A DNA stretch of 64,000 nt from the NCBI GenBank assembly GCA_934169925.1, contig CAKPOO010000004.1, forward strand, positions 1-64,000, written 5' to 3'. The stretch comes from an uncultured Clostridia bacterium. Its GTDB lineage: Bacteria; Bacillota; Clostridia; TANB77; CAG-465. The notes beneath the pieces were generated by a model, which saw only the letters and a program-made list of their open reading frames with translations, was not told the DNA's origin and ran no database searches. A program made the translations under genes and the position numbers. Of this stretch, positions 8,558 through 17,305 are shown in pieces. Numbering within the stretch: the first letter of the stretch is position 1; each line of letters starts with the position of its first letter.

Positions 8558-10615
8558 TTAGAATGACATTTGACTAAAGTATGATACCATTTGCATAATA
8601 CTTACTATCATAAGTGGAGCAACTAGATATCCTCCAATTAGTATTATCATTGGGGTAAAGCCTAATACTTTACCAATAGTTGTTTTTTTCTTGATTAATC
8701 TTTCATTTGCTTCTTTTCTTCTTTCATAGAAGAAACCTCTTTCTGTTTCCAATTCATCAAAAGCATCTCTTACTGGAATTCTTTCAACAGCTGATTGTAA
8801 TTCTTCAACTATTCTTTGGAAATCTTTGTAAGGTACAGCTTCTTTTAAATCTTCAAGTGCAGCTTCTGCACCAGCTTCATAGTTATTTAAAGCTGTAGCA
8901 ATTGGTTCTTTAAAAGCATATGAGAATCTTTCAAGCCATTCAAGTATAGTTTGTACGTCGATTCTATCGATATACATAAGCATTAAGATAATAGATTGGA
9001 ATTGCATTATTTCATTTTCCTTTTCCATTTCTCTTAGCTTGTTTCTAATTACTAATATTAAAGTTGGCATTAAATAAGCAATAAATGCAATTATTACTGC
9101 AGATAATACCTGCCAAAACTTAATATATGAACCTTTAACAGTCTGTATTTTATCATAAATTCTATCAACAGAACTTGAATCAGATACACCAGTTACTGGA
9201 TCAGCAAGTTCTAAAGCAAGTTCTTCTTTAGTAACTTTTTTATTTTTATATTTATCAATATATGATTTGTCAGACTCATTTAAAGCTTGTGCTGCTTGTT
9301 CTTGCTCTGCAGTTAACTTACCAAAAGATAAGAACTCATCACTTATAGCAGTATATACACTATTAATATCAATACGTTGCATATTTAAGAATAAAACCAA
9401 AGATAGTATAAACGCTACAACAGCTGCTGCCATTTTGTTTATGTATAACCATTCAATAGTTAAATATGCGTTTGTATTTTTTATAAGTGCTGATGTTTTT
9501 CTGTATTTTCTAGTATTTTCTCTTGGTTTAAATGCATCTACAAACATTTTTACAACTGGAAGTTTGTATGCTTTTTCTTGCCACTTTACACTAGCAACTC
9601 TATCAAATTTTATTTCTTCTGAATCTTCTTTTATAATTCTAAGTAATAAATAGCATACAAATATTGATACTATTATTAAAGATTGCATGAAAAAACCAAT
9701 ACTACTATCATAAAAATTCATAAGTGCTGGGAAATTTGATTCTGCCCAACTTTGTAATGGTTTTATTGCAACAAGTGGTACAACAGCAATTATTGTTAAA
9801 CTTCTAAACATATAGTTAATTTTATCTCTTTTTAATATTTCAAGATAAATATCACTTAAAATGTTATTTAAGTTTTTAAGATATACAGATGCACCATCTA
9901 CTTTTTTATCACCTAAATCTAATGTTAGGTATGATACACCAGCAAATAATTTTAAAAATCTATTTGGTGCTGTATCATAGTATTTTTCAAGTTCTACTTC
10001 AGGATTATCAGAAGTCATAGCTTCTTTTATTCTTCTTAATTGTGGTACAATTTCTTTATCTCCCATTTCATCAACGGCTGTTTCAAAAGATTCATCAATC
10101 ATACCATGTTCGTGGAATGCGTGTCTTATAACAGTGAAAGCTTCTGGTAATTGTTTTAGTATTTTTTCTGATACTGAAGTTATTCCAATATCAATCATTT
10201 TTTCAGTTACAATCATTACACCAACTATAACTATTAAAGACATATACAAATCATCTACTAAATTTAAGAAAACAAACAAAGCTGTAAACATGAATACAAC
10301 TGCTGTAAGCATAGATTTACCTGTTCTTCTTCTTAATTCATATTCAGTATAATCATTTGTTATTTCATATTTTAACCTAGTTTTTTTAGTAAAATACTTT
10401 ATAATTGGCATTCTTACAAAAGTTAGATATACTACTTGGAATACTTTATCAAAAGAATCCTTCGTATTCTTCTTTTCTTTTACAACCAATTGATCTTGAG
10501 CAAATAAAGCTGAATTTTTTGTATATTTATTTTTTAATATTTTATAATATACAGCAAATCCTATAATTCCAAGTAATGCAACAACTATAAGTCCTATTGC
10601 AACGTAGGTAATCAT
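8558..10615 (-). CDS. Fused TadB-TadC-like inner-membrane platform protein
   Basis: 685 residues with two T2SSF-like modules in one chain. The first (about residues 100-330) has the cytoplasmic helical core containing LPEAFTVIRHAFHEHG and two following TM helices. The second (about 500-685) has a core beginning MQFQSIILMLMYIDRIDVQT and ends in two TM helices at the C-terminus. Additional TMs lie near residues 5-25, 105-150 and 390-410. In tad systems TadB and TadC are usually two separate platform proteins that bind the TadA ATPase; here they appear fused. The RBS GGAGGTGA lies at the end of the TadA gene, so the two are tightly coupled. The charged stretch 420-490 between the modules looks like a linker. 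Confidence 0.7.
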   Translation of the reverse strand: MITYVAIGLIVVALLGIIGFAVYYKILKNKYTKNSALFAQDQLVVKEKKNTKDSFDKVFQVVYLTFVRMPIIKYFTKKTRLKYEITNDYTEYELRRRTGKSMLTAVVFMFTALFVFLNLVDDLYMSLIVIVGVMIVTEKMIDIGITSVSEKILKQLPEAFTVIRHAFHEHGMIDESFETAVDEMGDKEIVPQLRRIKEAMTSDNPEVELEKYYDTAPNRFLKLFAGVSYLTLDLGDKKVDGASVYLKNLNNILSDIYLEILKRDKINYMFRSLTIIAVVPLVAIKPLQSWAESNFPALMNFYDSSIGFFMQSLIIVSIFVCYLLLRIIKEDSEEIKFDRVASVKWQEKAYKLPVVKMFVDAFKPRENTRKYRKTSALIKNTNAYLTIEWLYINKMAAAVVAFILSLVLFLNMQRIDINSVYTAISDEFLSFGKLTAEQEQAAQALNESDKSYIDKYKNKKVTKEELALELADPVTGVSDSSSVDRIYDKIQTVKGSYIKFWQVLSAVIIAFIAYLMPTLILVIRNKLREMEKENEIMQFQSIILMLMYIDRIDVQTILEWLERFSYAFKEPIATALNNYEAGAEAALEDLKEAVPYKDFQRIVEELQSAVERIPVRDAFDELETERGFFYERRKEANERLIKKKTTIGKVLGFTPMIILIGGYLVAPLMIVSIMQMVSYFSQMSF

Positions 10616-10621
10616 TTACTA

Positions 10622-12523
10622 TCACCTCCATGCAGTATCTAAGAAATTATCAAAAGCTTTTACATCTTCTGGAGACATATTATCTCTCATTGCTTTTATA
10701 TTTTCTTCACTAATAGTATGTGTAAATACATACTTTCCATCTTGGAATTCAACAATATTATGATAAGTATAATTACTTGTTTGTGTCATATGCTCAAAAT
10801 ATTCAACAGCGTTATCCATAAATCCATCGATTTTATCACCGATTTCTTTATATCTTTTATAATCTCTGTTATAATTAAATTTTTTCTCAAGTGGAATACA
10901 TTCTGTTATTCTTTCAATATATCTTGTACCATCAGTACCTCTTTTTAAGTGAATATCGAAGTTTATAACTTGTACAACTTGAACTTCAGCAACATTTTCA
11001 GAATTAAACATACCTATTTTTAATAATGAGTTTCTAAGAGCTGTTATTAAGTTAGGGAATGTTTTTGCGTGGTGAGTAAACAATGTAAATTTAGAAGCAA
11101 CCTGTGCCATTTGAATCATCCATGCAGCAACCGGATCAGTTGCAACCTCACCAAGGATGTTAACACCACCATCAGTTTTCTTTTGTACATCAAGACCCAT
11201 TTGACCAGTAATTGTATCAGTTTCTCTTAATGACAAAATATTATGATATGGATAAATTTTTCTTAAGTGTAATTCGAATGCAGTTTCCTGTACACGAATT
11301 GTAATTGTTGGATATAAGTATTTCATTATAGCCATTAGAAGTGTAGTTTTACCACAACCTTGTTCACCAGTTATTGCTGTTACTCTAGCACCTCTGATTA
11401 AATATTTTAATAATTCTATTACGTTTTCTTTATTTTCATGTATTAATAATTGTTCTGCAGAAATTAATGTAGGTGGAGCAAATTTTCTTACGAAGAATGC
11501 CCAAGATTCTGAAAAGTTTGGTCTTAAAACAACTACACGGGAACCATCTTTCATTTCGTTGATTTTAAAACCAACAGATTCAGAAAGTTGTCCTGGATTA
11601 TTGTATTTGTATATATTTTGACAAACTCTTTTAAGTTCTGCTTCACTACCAAATGATAAGAATGAAAGATAAGTTGCTTTACCTTTATAGAATATCCAAA
11701 CACTATCATAAGACATTGGCATTTTCTTACCTTGCATTTGATCGATGTAATCGTCCATATCAGTAAGTTGATCAAGGAATGATGGTGGAATACCAGATAC
11801 ACCACCTGAAACACCATCAATATTCATATCACGAATATCATCTACTACGCTATATCCTTTATACTCTTGATAAATTCTTTGAACAACTATTTCTAGTTTA
11901 TCATCAAAAGATAAAGTATCTTCATTTACTTCATTTGCATAAATATTTTCGATTTCTTTTGAAGTAATTACATATGATGGTACTTGAGGATCAAATTCAT
12001 ATTTTGGTACGTCAAGATTATATTTAGTAATTATTTGTGTTAAAGCATCTGCTTTGTATGCTTTTTTGTATATATGCATTAATATTTCAAATTTATCTTG
12101 AGGTATTAACTCTTCACTATTTGAAAAAGGAATTGCATATTCAATGTTTGATTCATTTACTTTATAATCATTTCTTAATAAGTCAAACATTAAAGTCTTA
12201 ACATACTTTTTATCACTTTTATCAGCGTATGCAGCTCCTCTTAAAGCTTTTCTTAATGCATATTTTACATTTTTTCTTCTTTCAAATTCTTCTTCAGAAA
12301 GAGCTAAATCATATAAATTCATTCTTGTAATTTCATCAAATTGTTTTTTGATGTATGCTTTCATAGTAGTTACACTATATTTTTCTCTTTCTCTTTGAGT
12401 TACATCTGTTGTTTCAGAAGTATCTACTTTTTTTACTTTATAGTAAAAGAAAGCGGCAATACCTCCAATTAATAATATTATAAGTAAAAAGTTTAATATA
12501 AAAGAAATTGACAAGTATATCAC
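10622..12523 (-). CDS. tadA: TadA/CpaF-like secretion ATPase with an N-terminal membrane anchor
   Basis: About 630 residues. The C-terminal half is a VirB11/TadA-type ATPase: Walker A GEQGCGKTT near residue 390, Asp/His-box-like segments, and the Walker B region ILGEVATDPVAAWM, with Glu present where RIxVGEV is usual, then a His-box THHAKTFP. It would drive assembly of the pilin proteins encoded downstream. The N-terminus is unusual: about residues 5-28 are strongly hydrophobic, predicting a membrane anchor, whereas TadA proteins are usually soluble. The start is uncertain. GTG at 12523 overlaps the AAGGGG Shine-Dalgarno, so TTG at 12514, 8 bases further, fits the RBS better. Both keep the hydrophobic segment. 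Confidence 0.8.
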   Translation of the reverse strand: MIYLSISFILNFLLIILLIGGIAAFFYYKVKKVDTSETTDVTQREREKYSVTTMKAYIKKQFDEITRMNLYDLALSEEEFERRKNVKYALRKALRGAAYADKSDKKYVKTLMFDLLRNDYKVNESNIEYAIPFSNSEELIPQDKFEILMHIYKKAYKADALTQIITKYNLDVPKYEFDPQVPSYVITSKEIENIYANEVNEDTLSFDDKLEIVVQRIYQEYKGYSVVDDIRDMNIDGVSGGVSGIPPSFLDQLTDMDDYIDQMQGKKMPMSYDSVWIFYKGKATYLSFLSFGSEAELKRVCQNIYKYNNPGQLSESVGFKINEMKDGSRVVVLRPNFSESWAFFVRKFAPPTLISAEQLLIHENKENVIELLKYLIRGARVTAITGEQGCGKTTLLMAIMKYLYPTITIRVQETAFELHLRKIYPYHNILSLRETDTITGQMGLDVQKKTDGGVNILGEVATDPVAAWMIQMAQVASKFTLFTHHAKTFPNLITALRNSLLKIGMFNSENVAEVQVVQVINFDIHLKRGTDGTRYIERITECIPLEKKFNYNRDYKRYKEIGDKIDGFMDNAVEYFEHMTQTSNYTYHNIVEFQDGKYVFTHTISEENIKAMRDNMSPEDVKAFDNFLDTAWR

Positions 12524-12532
12524 CCCTTCTTT

Positions 12533-13348
12533 CTAATCATCTCTTAATTTACAGAATTCAAATATGTTTTCTACAATTTCATTTGTTTGAGCTATAAAAG
12601 CTCCATTATAATCCTTAGGAGATGCATTTAAATTCTTATAAAAGAAATCTATAACATTACCAACGTTACAAGCATCTGCATATAAGTAATTATGTGGTAT
12701 TGCATATATTGGATCTTTTATTTTATATTTCAATTTTACATTTGAAATATTATATCTAGACATAGATTCGTAATCAGATAATACATATATAATTTTCTTA
12801 CCTTTTAACTCTTCCATTTTATCAATTTGATCAAAGAAACTTTCTAATTTTACTTCATCTTGATTTACTGTACAAACAATAATTTCAGCATCTGCTAAAA
12901 CATCTTTTACATACTTTTTATTTGTACCTTTTGGTAAATCGATAAATACTAAATCATAAAGTTCATCTGCTTTCCTTGAAATATATGGTAAGTTATTTAC
13001 AAGATCATTATATCCATCTTCATCCTTAGAAGACATTCCATATAATATATCAAGTCTATTTTTTAAAACTGGTTTTGCATAATTTTGCATTGCATCAGCT
13101 GTCAATTTATTACTTGTTAGTAATCTTATAACTGCACTAGCACCAAGATTTTGGTTATCAAGTGCTCCTGATTCAAGCAAACTATCATAAGGAGTAAAAG
13201 CTGATTCGATTTTTCTAGAATCGAAATTTCCTTGTAATAATATACATGTTGTTTTATGTGCAATTCCCATAAGCGTACTTACTGCAATTGCTGTATGTGT
13301 ATTACCAGTCATTTTTTCGAATGGACTCCAAAAAACTACTCTAGGCAT
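12533..13348 (-). CDS. TadZ/CpaE-like protein with degenerate Walker A
   Basis: 271 residues. The fold of a MinD/ParA-like ATPase is suggested by the opening strand VVFWSPFEKMTGNTHTAIAV, which sits where KGGxGKT would be, and by LVFIDLPKGT for the Walker B strand. The P-loop lysines are absent (MTGNTHTA), so normal ATP hydrolysis is unlikely. TadZ/CpaE proteins localise the tad machine and often have altered P-loops. Its start overlaps the stop of the next gene by one base (TAATG), showing translational coupling. It sits directly before the TadA gene. Confidence 0.6.
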   Translation of the reverse strand: MPRVVFWSPFEKMTGNTHTAIAVSTLMGIAHKTTCILLQGNFDSRKIESAFTPYDSLLESGALDNQNLGASAVIRLLTSNKLTADAMQNYAKPVLKNRLDILYGMSSKDEDGYNDLVNNLPYISRKADELYDLVFIDLPKGTNKKYVKDVLADAEIIVCTVNQDEVKLESFFDQIDKMEELKGKKIIYVLSDYESMSRYNISNVKLKYKIKDPIYAIPHNYLYADACNVGNVIDFFYKNLNASPKDYNGAFIAQTNEIVENIFEFCKLRDD

Positions 13349-14064
13349 TATTCTTTCCTCCTCTTAATTTGATTTTTTACCATTTTAGGTGTTGCATCTT
13401 CAATAAGATCAGCAGCCATATCAGCAAGTAAATCAATATACATTTTTGAATGTTTCTTTATACTAATTATACCGCTAAATTGTGAATCAATATTTTGCAT
13501 TATATCTACTTCTGTCATTTGAACTTCATAATCAGGTTCTAACCATTCAACATCATACTCAGCTATATTTTTTTCAAAGTAATCATTAGCAGCTCTAGAA
13601 TAATATGATTTAAAGTAAACTTTTTGCAATTTCATCTTATCTTCTGTTAATTGATTATATACTCTAATAGCTTTTATAATTTCTTTATTTTTATTTATAG
13701 AAAGTATATTTGTATCAATAAAGATATAATGTTTATCAATTCCTCTACTTCTAAAAAATTCATATGATTTAGGTGAATCAATATCAATCAATATGTAATC
13801 ATAAAGACCGATATTGATACCTTGTTCACACATGTAATTTTCTACATCATGCATACTATTAAAACCAAGAGCAAAATCAATATTGCTATATTGTGTAACA
13901 TATGATTTTCCTATAGTATTTAAAGCTGGAATTACATTTTTTAATTTTCTATCTAGTGTAGCATCTACAACCAAAACTGATTTTTCCATTATATTTATTG
14001 TCTTTGCAAGATTAATAACAAAATCATATTTATCTACATAACCTATTAAACCAACAACTTGCAT
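13348..14064 (-). CDS. Second TadZ/MinD-like protein without a P-loop
   Basis: 238 residues, beginning MQVVGLIGYVDKYDFVINLA where a MinD-type protein would have its P-loop; no Lys-Thr pair is present. The later strand YDYILIDIDSPKS matches the Walker B position and VLVVDATLDRK the Walker A-prime-like strand. It may form a pair with the 271-residue protein, which it overlaps by one base. It is probably a non-hydrolysing scaffold or localisation subunit. RBS is AGGAGG. CpaE-type proteins often have an N-terminal receiver-like domain, which is not apparent here. Confidence 0.5.
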   Translation of the reverse strand: MQVVGLIGYVDKYDFVINLAKTINIMEKSVLVVDATLDRKLKNVIPALNTIGKSYVTQYSNIDFALGFNSMHDVENYMCEQGINIGLYDYILIDIDSPKSYEFFRSRGIDKHYIFIDTNILSINKNKEIIKAIRVYNQLTEDKMKLQKVYFKSYYSRAANDYFEKNIAEYDVEWLEPDYEVQMTEVDIMQNIDSQFSGIISIKKHSKMYIDLLADMAADLIEDATPKMVKNQIKRRKE

Positions 14065-14089
14065 TATTTATTTTCCTCCTATGTTTATT

Positions 14090-15121
14090 CTAATAAGATA
14101 GATCTCCTCCTGTTAATTGGTTTCTCAAAGATTTTTGATCAGTAATTGAACTTTGAGCACCAGTAACAACATTTGAATATGTTTCTTCGTATCTACTCTT
14201 ATATGTTTCCATTGCGTTTTCTATATTTTTTCTAGTTTCTTCAGAAAGTTTTGCTTTAGCTTCAGCTAAAATGTTACCATTATTTTTGATTGCATTCATA
14301 ACTTGTTCGTTTGGTTGATAATTTTCTGATGTTCTTGTAATTGTTGTAGCATAGTTTTTATATTTTTGAACTAACTCGAAAACTATGTTTGTAAGTTCAT
14401 TATCATCAGATTTTTTTATCTCATCCATTTTTCCTTTTATTTGCTCATTAACATAACCTTGAGCAATTTCAGAATCTTCATCAGACATTTTAATTTGTGC
14501 GTCTTGATCTACATATTTTGTAGCATACAATTTTGAACCTGACTCTAAGTATGAATCAACAATTGCAGAGTTTAGTAGCAATCTTTCATCTTCTGATAAG
14601 TTTAACCATACTGTTGTTCCTTCAATTTTCTTTGCTTGTTTTTGAGCAAGAACGATATAGTCGGTACCATTTGGATACATTATACGAACATCAACATATT
14701 CGCCTTCAGATAAATCACTAGGTAGTACTATAGTATTTACTTCTTGACTTCTAACATCAGAATTTATAACCTCATCTGTAAGCATTGATGAAGTAAGTGG
14801 AACATTTGCAGCAATACTGTATTTTGCAATTTGTCCAGCAGCTTGAGCAGTAGTAATAGCTCCATTTGGAACAGTACTATTATGAACTCTAACGTATGTT
14901 AATATATCATCTGTAATTTCTTCACCTTGTACAACATTTTTTGTTAATACAGCAACTGTTTGTGTGTAATTTTTAATATAATTTTTATTTGTACCATCTT
15001 GATAAGATTTTACTATTTTATATGACACAAACCCAGTAATACCTATACCAACTACACCTATAGCAGCTCCAATAGCTATTCCTTGTAACATTTTTTTCTT
15101 GATTTGACTCATTCCAATCAT
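14090..15121 (-). CDS. cpaB: CpaB/RcpC-like SAF-domain protein
   Basis: 343 residues. A TM segment at about residues 10-32 is followed by a SAF domain: AVLTKNVVQGEEITDDILTY, then SSMLTDEVINSD and the beta strands VDVRIMYPNGTDYIVLAQK. CpaB/RcpC proteins carry this domain and take part in tad pilus assembly. In Gram-negatives they contact the secretin; here, without one, a cell-wall role is likely. The C-terminal third is helical and charged. Start: ATG at 15121 with GGAGG 9 bases upstream. A TTG at 15130 touches the Shine-Dalgarno and is rejected. It is the first gene of the operon. Confidence 0.7.
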   Translation of the reverse strand: MIGMSQIKKKMLQGIAIGAAIGVVGIGITGFVSYKIVKSYQDGTNKNYIKNYTQTVAVLTKNVVQGEEITDDILTYVRVHNSTVPNGAITTAQAAGQIAKYSIAANVPLTSSMLTDEVINSDVRSQEVNTIVLPSDLSEGEYVDVRIMYPNGTDYIVLAQKQAKKIEGTTVWLNLSEDERLLLNSAIVDSYLESGSKLYATKYVDQDAQIKMSDEDSEIAQGYVNEQIKGKMDEIKKSDDNELTNIVFELVQKYKNYATTITRTSENYQPNEQVMNAIKNNGNILAEAKAKLSEETRKNIENAMETYKSRYEETYSNVVTGAQSSITDQKSLRNQLTGGDLSY

Positions 15122-15173
15122 AATTTTCAACCTCCATAACCAAGTGTAATCACAAAGTTTTAATACTTATAAA

Positions 15174-15202
15174 AGTATATATCTACAAAAAAAAAAAATC
15201 AA
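15174..15202 (-). promoter_or_regulatory. Probable promoter of the tad operon, -35 inside the upstream terminator
   Basis: Reverse strand TTGATT, 17 bases (mostly the T run of the preceding terminator), then TATACT, about 40 bases before the RBS of the CpaB-like gene. Confidence 0.45.
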
Positions 15203-15231
15203 GAAACGAAAGCTCTTTGTTTCTTGATTTT
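15187..15231 (-). terminator. Strong terminator after the small membrane protein gene
   Basis: Reverse strand: AATCAAGAAAC paired with GTTTCTTGATT around a short loop, followed by twelve T residues. Confidence 0.85.
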
Positions 15232-15350
15232 GATATAATGTTAGAAAGTTGAAATTATTTTGTAATATATTTGTAATATTTTTCACTAAGCCTCATTTTA
15301 ATGCAATTTACAAATCATTACCATTCAACAAAAATCGACATATCAAAAAT

Positions 15351-15788
15351 TTATACATTAACACTAGATAAAATTGTTGATATTAAAATATATACAGTAG
15401 ATGTAAAACCTAAAAGACTTGAACATATCATACATACACCAATTTTAGGATCTGATACTGATTTTTTTAAAAACATACCAAAAACAAATAACAACACATC
15501 TATTACAAATGATAGATAAATTACTAATACACCAAAAGTCATATCTTTATATTTTAACATTTTTTGTGATGCATCAACCATATTTGCAGCGTTATCTTTT
15601 ATTTCTTGTGTAGCATTAGGATCAGATGCTATATTACTAAAATATTCTCCAACGCCTGTTAATTTTCTACAATTAGTGTTATTTACAACACTTGTAGCAT
15701 TTGAAGTTTGGATATACAAAAGAATTGGAAAAATACCAATAATAGCTACTAATATAACTACAATTAAAACAATTTTTAAGTTTTTCAT
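15351..15788 (-). CDS. Small membrane protein of unknown function
   Basis: 145 residues from the ATG at 15788, which has AGGGGAGGGG directly upstream. A longer reading of 158 residues has no RBS. Three hydrophobic segments are visible: about 5-25, 80-102 and 112-138, with an outside loop of about 55 residues between the first and second. Two Cys occur in the last TM region. It has its own promoter (15812-15840) and terminator, so it is a single-gene unit beside the tad operon. No family is recognised. Position suggests, but does not show, a link to pilus assembly. Confidence 0.5.
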   Translation of the reverse strand: MKNLKIVLIVVILVAIIGIFPILLYIQTSNATSVVNNTNCRKLTGVGEYFSNIASDPNATQEIKDNAANMVDASQKMLKYKDMTFGVLVIYLSFVIDVLLFVFGMFLKKSVSDPKIGVCMICSSLLGFTSTVYILISTILSSVNV

Positions 15789-15811
15789 AAAACCCCTCCC
15801 CTTACGACAAT

Positions 15812-15840
15812 ATGATACATAATACATAAAGAATTTTCAA
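15812..15840 (-). promoter_or_regulatory. Sigma-A type promoter for the small membrane protein
   Basis: Reverse strand TTGAAA, exactly 17 bases, TATCAT, then AGGGGAGGGG and the ATG at 15788. Confidence 0.5.
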
Positions 15841-15860
15841 TAAATAAATAAATAAATATG

Positions 15861-15900
15861 AAAAAAACATTCAAAACATATATATAATGCTTTGAATGTT
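15861..15900 (-). terminator. Terminator after the D,D-carboxypeptidase gene
   Basis: AACATTCAAA pairs with TTTGAATGTT around a loop of about 14 bases, with a T run following on the reverse strand. Confidence 0.75.
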
Positions 15901-15917
15901 TAATATTTTTATATTAA

Positions 15918-17165
15918 TCAACAATTATTATTTGATAATATTTTATAAAAAGCTTTTAAATAATCTACGTACGATGATTTTAAAACTTCATTTTCAATAT
16001 ATAAATCTGATTTACCAATTAATTTAGATGTTTCTTTTTCAAAAACTTCTACTTTTCCTACAACAGTGTCTTTTTCTAAAGGAGCTTTTAGATCAACTTC
16101 ATATGTTATTTTATTTTCAGTTTCAATCTTACTTCCTTTTGGTAGTAAACATGAAATATCATCTTTTATTTTTATATTAACTTCATCGTTTATATTTTTC
16201 GATAATTTTACCTTTTCTATCACATAATCACTACTATATATTTTTTTACTTTCATATGTTGCAAAAGCATAATCCATTAATGCAGATACTTCTTTATTTC
16301 TTACCTGAGAACTTGGTGCTTTCATTGCAACTGCAATAAACATTGTATCATTTCTTTTTGCTGCAAAAGATAAATTATATCCTGCATCAGTAGTAAAACC
16401 TGTTTTTAATCCAATTGCTCCATCATAGTATTTTATAAGCTTATTAGTATTAGAAAGTTCAAAAGTTCCATTTCTTAATGTATCCATCCATATAGTTGTA
16501 TATTTTGTTATTGCTTGATGCTTAGTTAATATTTCAGCAGACATTAAAGCAATATCTCTTGCACACGTATAATGCCCTTCTTCATCAATTCCATGACAAT
16601 TTTTAAAGCAAGTATTATTCATACCTAATTCCTTTGCTTTTTCATTCATTCTTGCAACAAAATTTTCTTCTGTACCTGCAATATGTTCTGCCAAAGCAAC
16701 AGTGACATCATTTGCAGAAACAACACATATTGCTTTTAGACATTCATCAACTGTTAATGTTTCTCCTGGTTTAAACCAAATTTGAGACCCACCCATAGTA
16801 GATGCATTTTCACTACAAGTAACTAAATCATCATATTTAAGATTTCCTTTATCAATTTCTTCCATTGCTAAAAGTAAAGTCATAACTTTTGTTACAGATG
16901 CAGGTTTTAAATGTTCATCAGCGTTATTTTCATATAAAACTTGTAACGTATATGGTTCTATTAATATTTGTGCTTGAGATTCAAAATTAAATTCTGGTGT
17001 AACTGCTTTTGACTCTGTTGATATACTGCTTGCATCTTTTTCTTCTTTTTTACTTGTAACATTTTTTTCTGATTCAATTGGATATATATATGTACTTGCA
17101 AAAACACTAGTATTTAAAGTTATTATACACATTATTACAAGAATATTACATATAATCTTTTTCAT
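15918..17165 (-). CDS. dacF: D-alanyl-D-alanine carboxypeptidase (peptidase S11, PBP5 family)
   Basis: 415 residues with a signal peptide (residues 1-23, cut near VFA). The three penicillin-binding signatures are present: SxxK as PASVTKVMTLLLAME, SxN as VVSANDVTVALAE, and KTG as GLKTGFTTDAGYN. A C-terminal beta-rich PBP5_C-like domain follows, and the end contains a helical tail that may associate with the membrane. The enzyme trims the terminal D-Ala from peptidoglycan stem peptides. In spore formers a paralogue, DacF, acts in the forespore or mother cell; the exact orthologue cannot be fixed by reading. A possible 0A box lies about 40 bases before the start. Start chosen by ATG and AT-rich RBS (GAGGTGA). 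Confidence 0.85.
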   Translation of the reverse strand: MKKIICNILVIMCIITLNTSVFASTYIYPIESEKNVTSKKEEKDASSISTESKAVTPEFNFESQAQILIEPYTLQVLYENNADEHLKPASVTKVMTLLLAMEEIDKGNLKYDDLVTCSENASTMGGSQIWFKPGETLTVDECLKAICVVSANDVTVALAEHIAGTEENFVARMNEKAKELGMNNTCFKNCHGIDEEGHYTCARDIALMSAEILTKHQAITKYTTIWMDTLRNGTFELSNTNKLIKYYDGAIGLKTGFTTDAGYNLSFAAKRNDTMFIAVAMKAPSSQVRNKEVSALMDYAFATYESKKIYSSDYVIEKVKLSKNINDEVNIKIKDDISCLLPKGSKIETENKITYEVDLKAPLEKDTVVGKVEVFEKETSKLIGKSDLYIENEVLKSSYVDYLKAFYKILSNNNC

Positions 17166-17204
17166 AAATTCACCTCATAATATTTTATTTATTACATTAT
17201 ATTA

Positions 17205-17211
17205 TTCGACA
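17205..17211 (-). promoter_or_regulatory. Possible 0A box upstream of the D,D-carboxypeptidase
   Basis: TGTCGAA on the reverse strand within TTGTCGAATAA, 40 bases before the start of the carboxypeptidase. The heptamer is expected several times by chance in a sequence of this composition and length. Confidence 0.3.
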
Positions 17212-17305
17212 ATTTTTTTATGAATGATACAATTTTATTAAATTTAGTAATTACATTAATTTATAATATTCTCTTTATTAATATCTATAAATACAATCAG
17301 CCTTA

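Noticed and set aside
15301..15519. A 72-residue plus-strand frame
   Set aside because: Antisense shadow of the small membrane protein gene, with no RBS.
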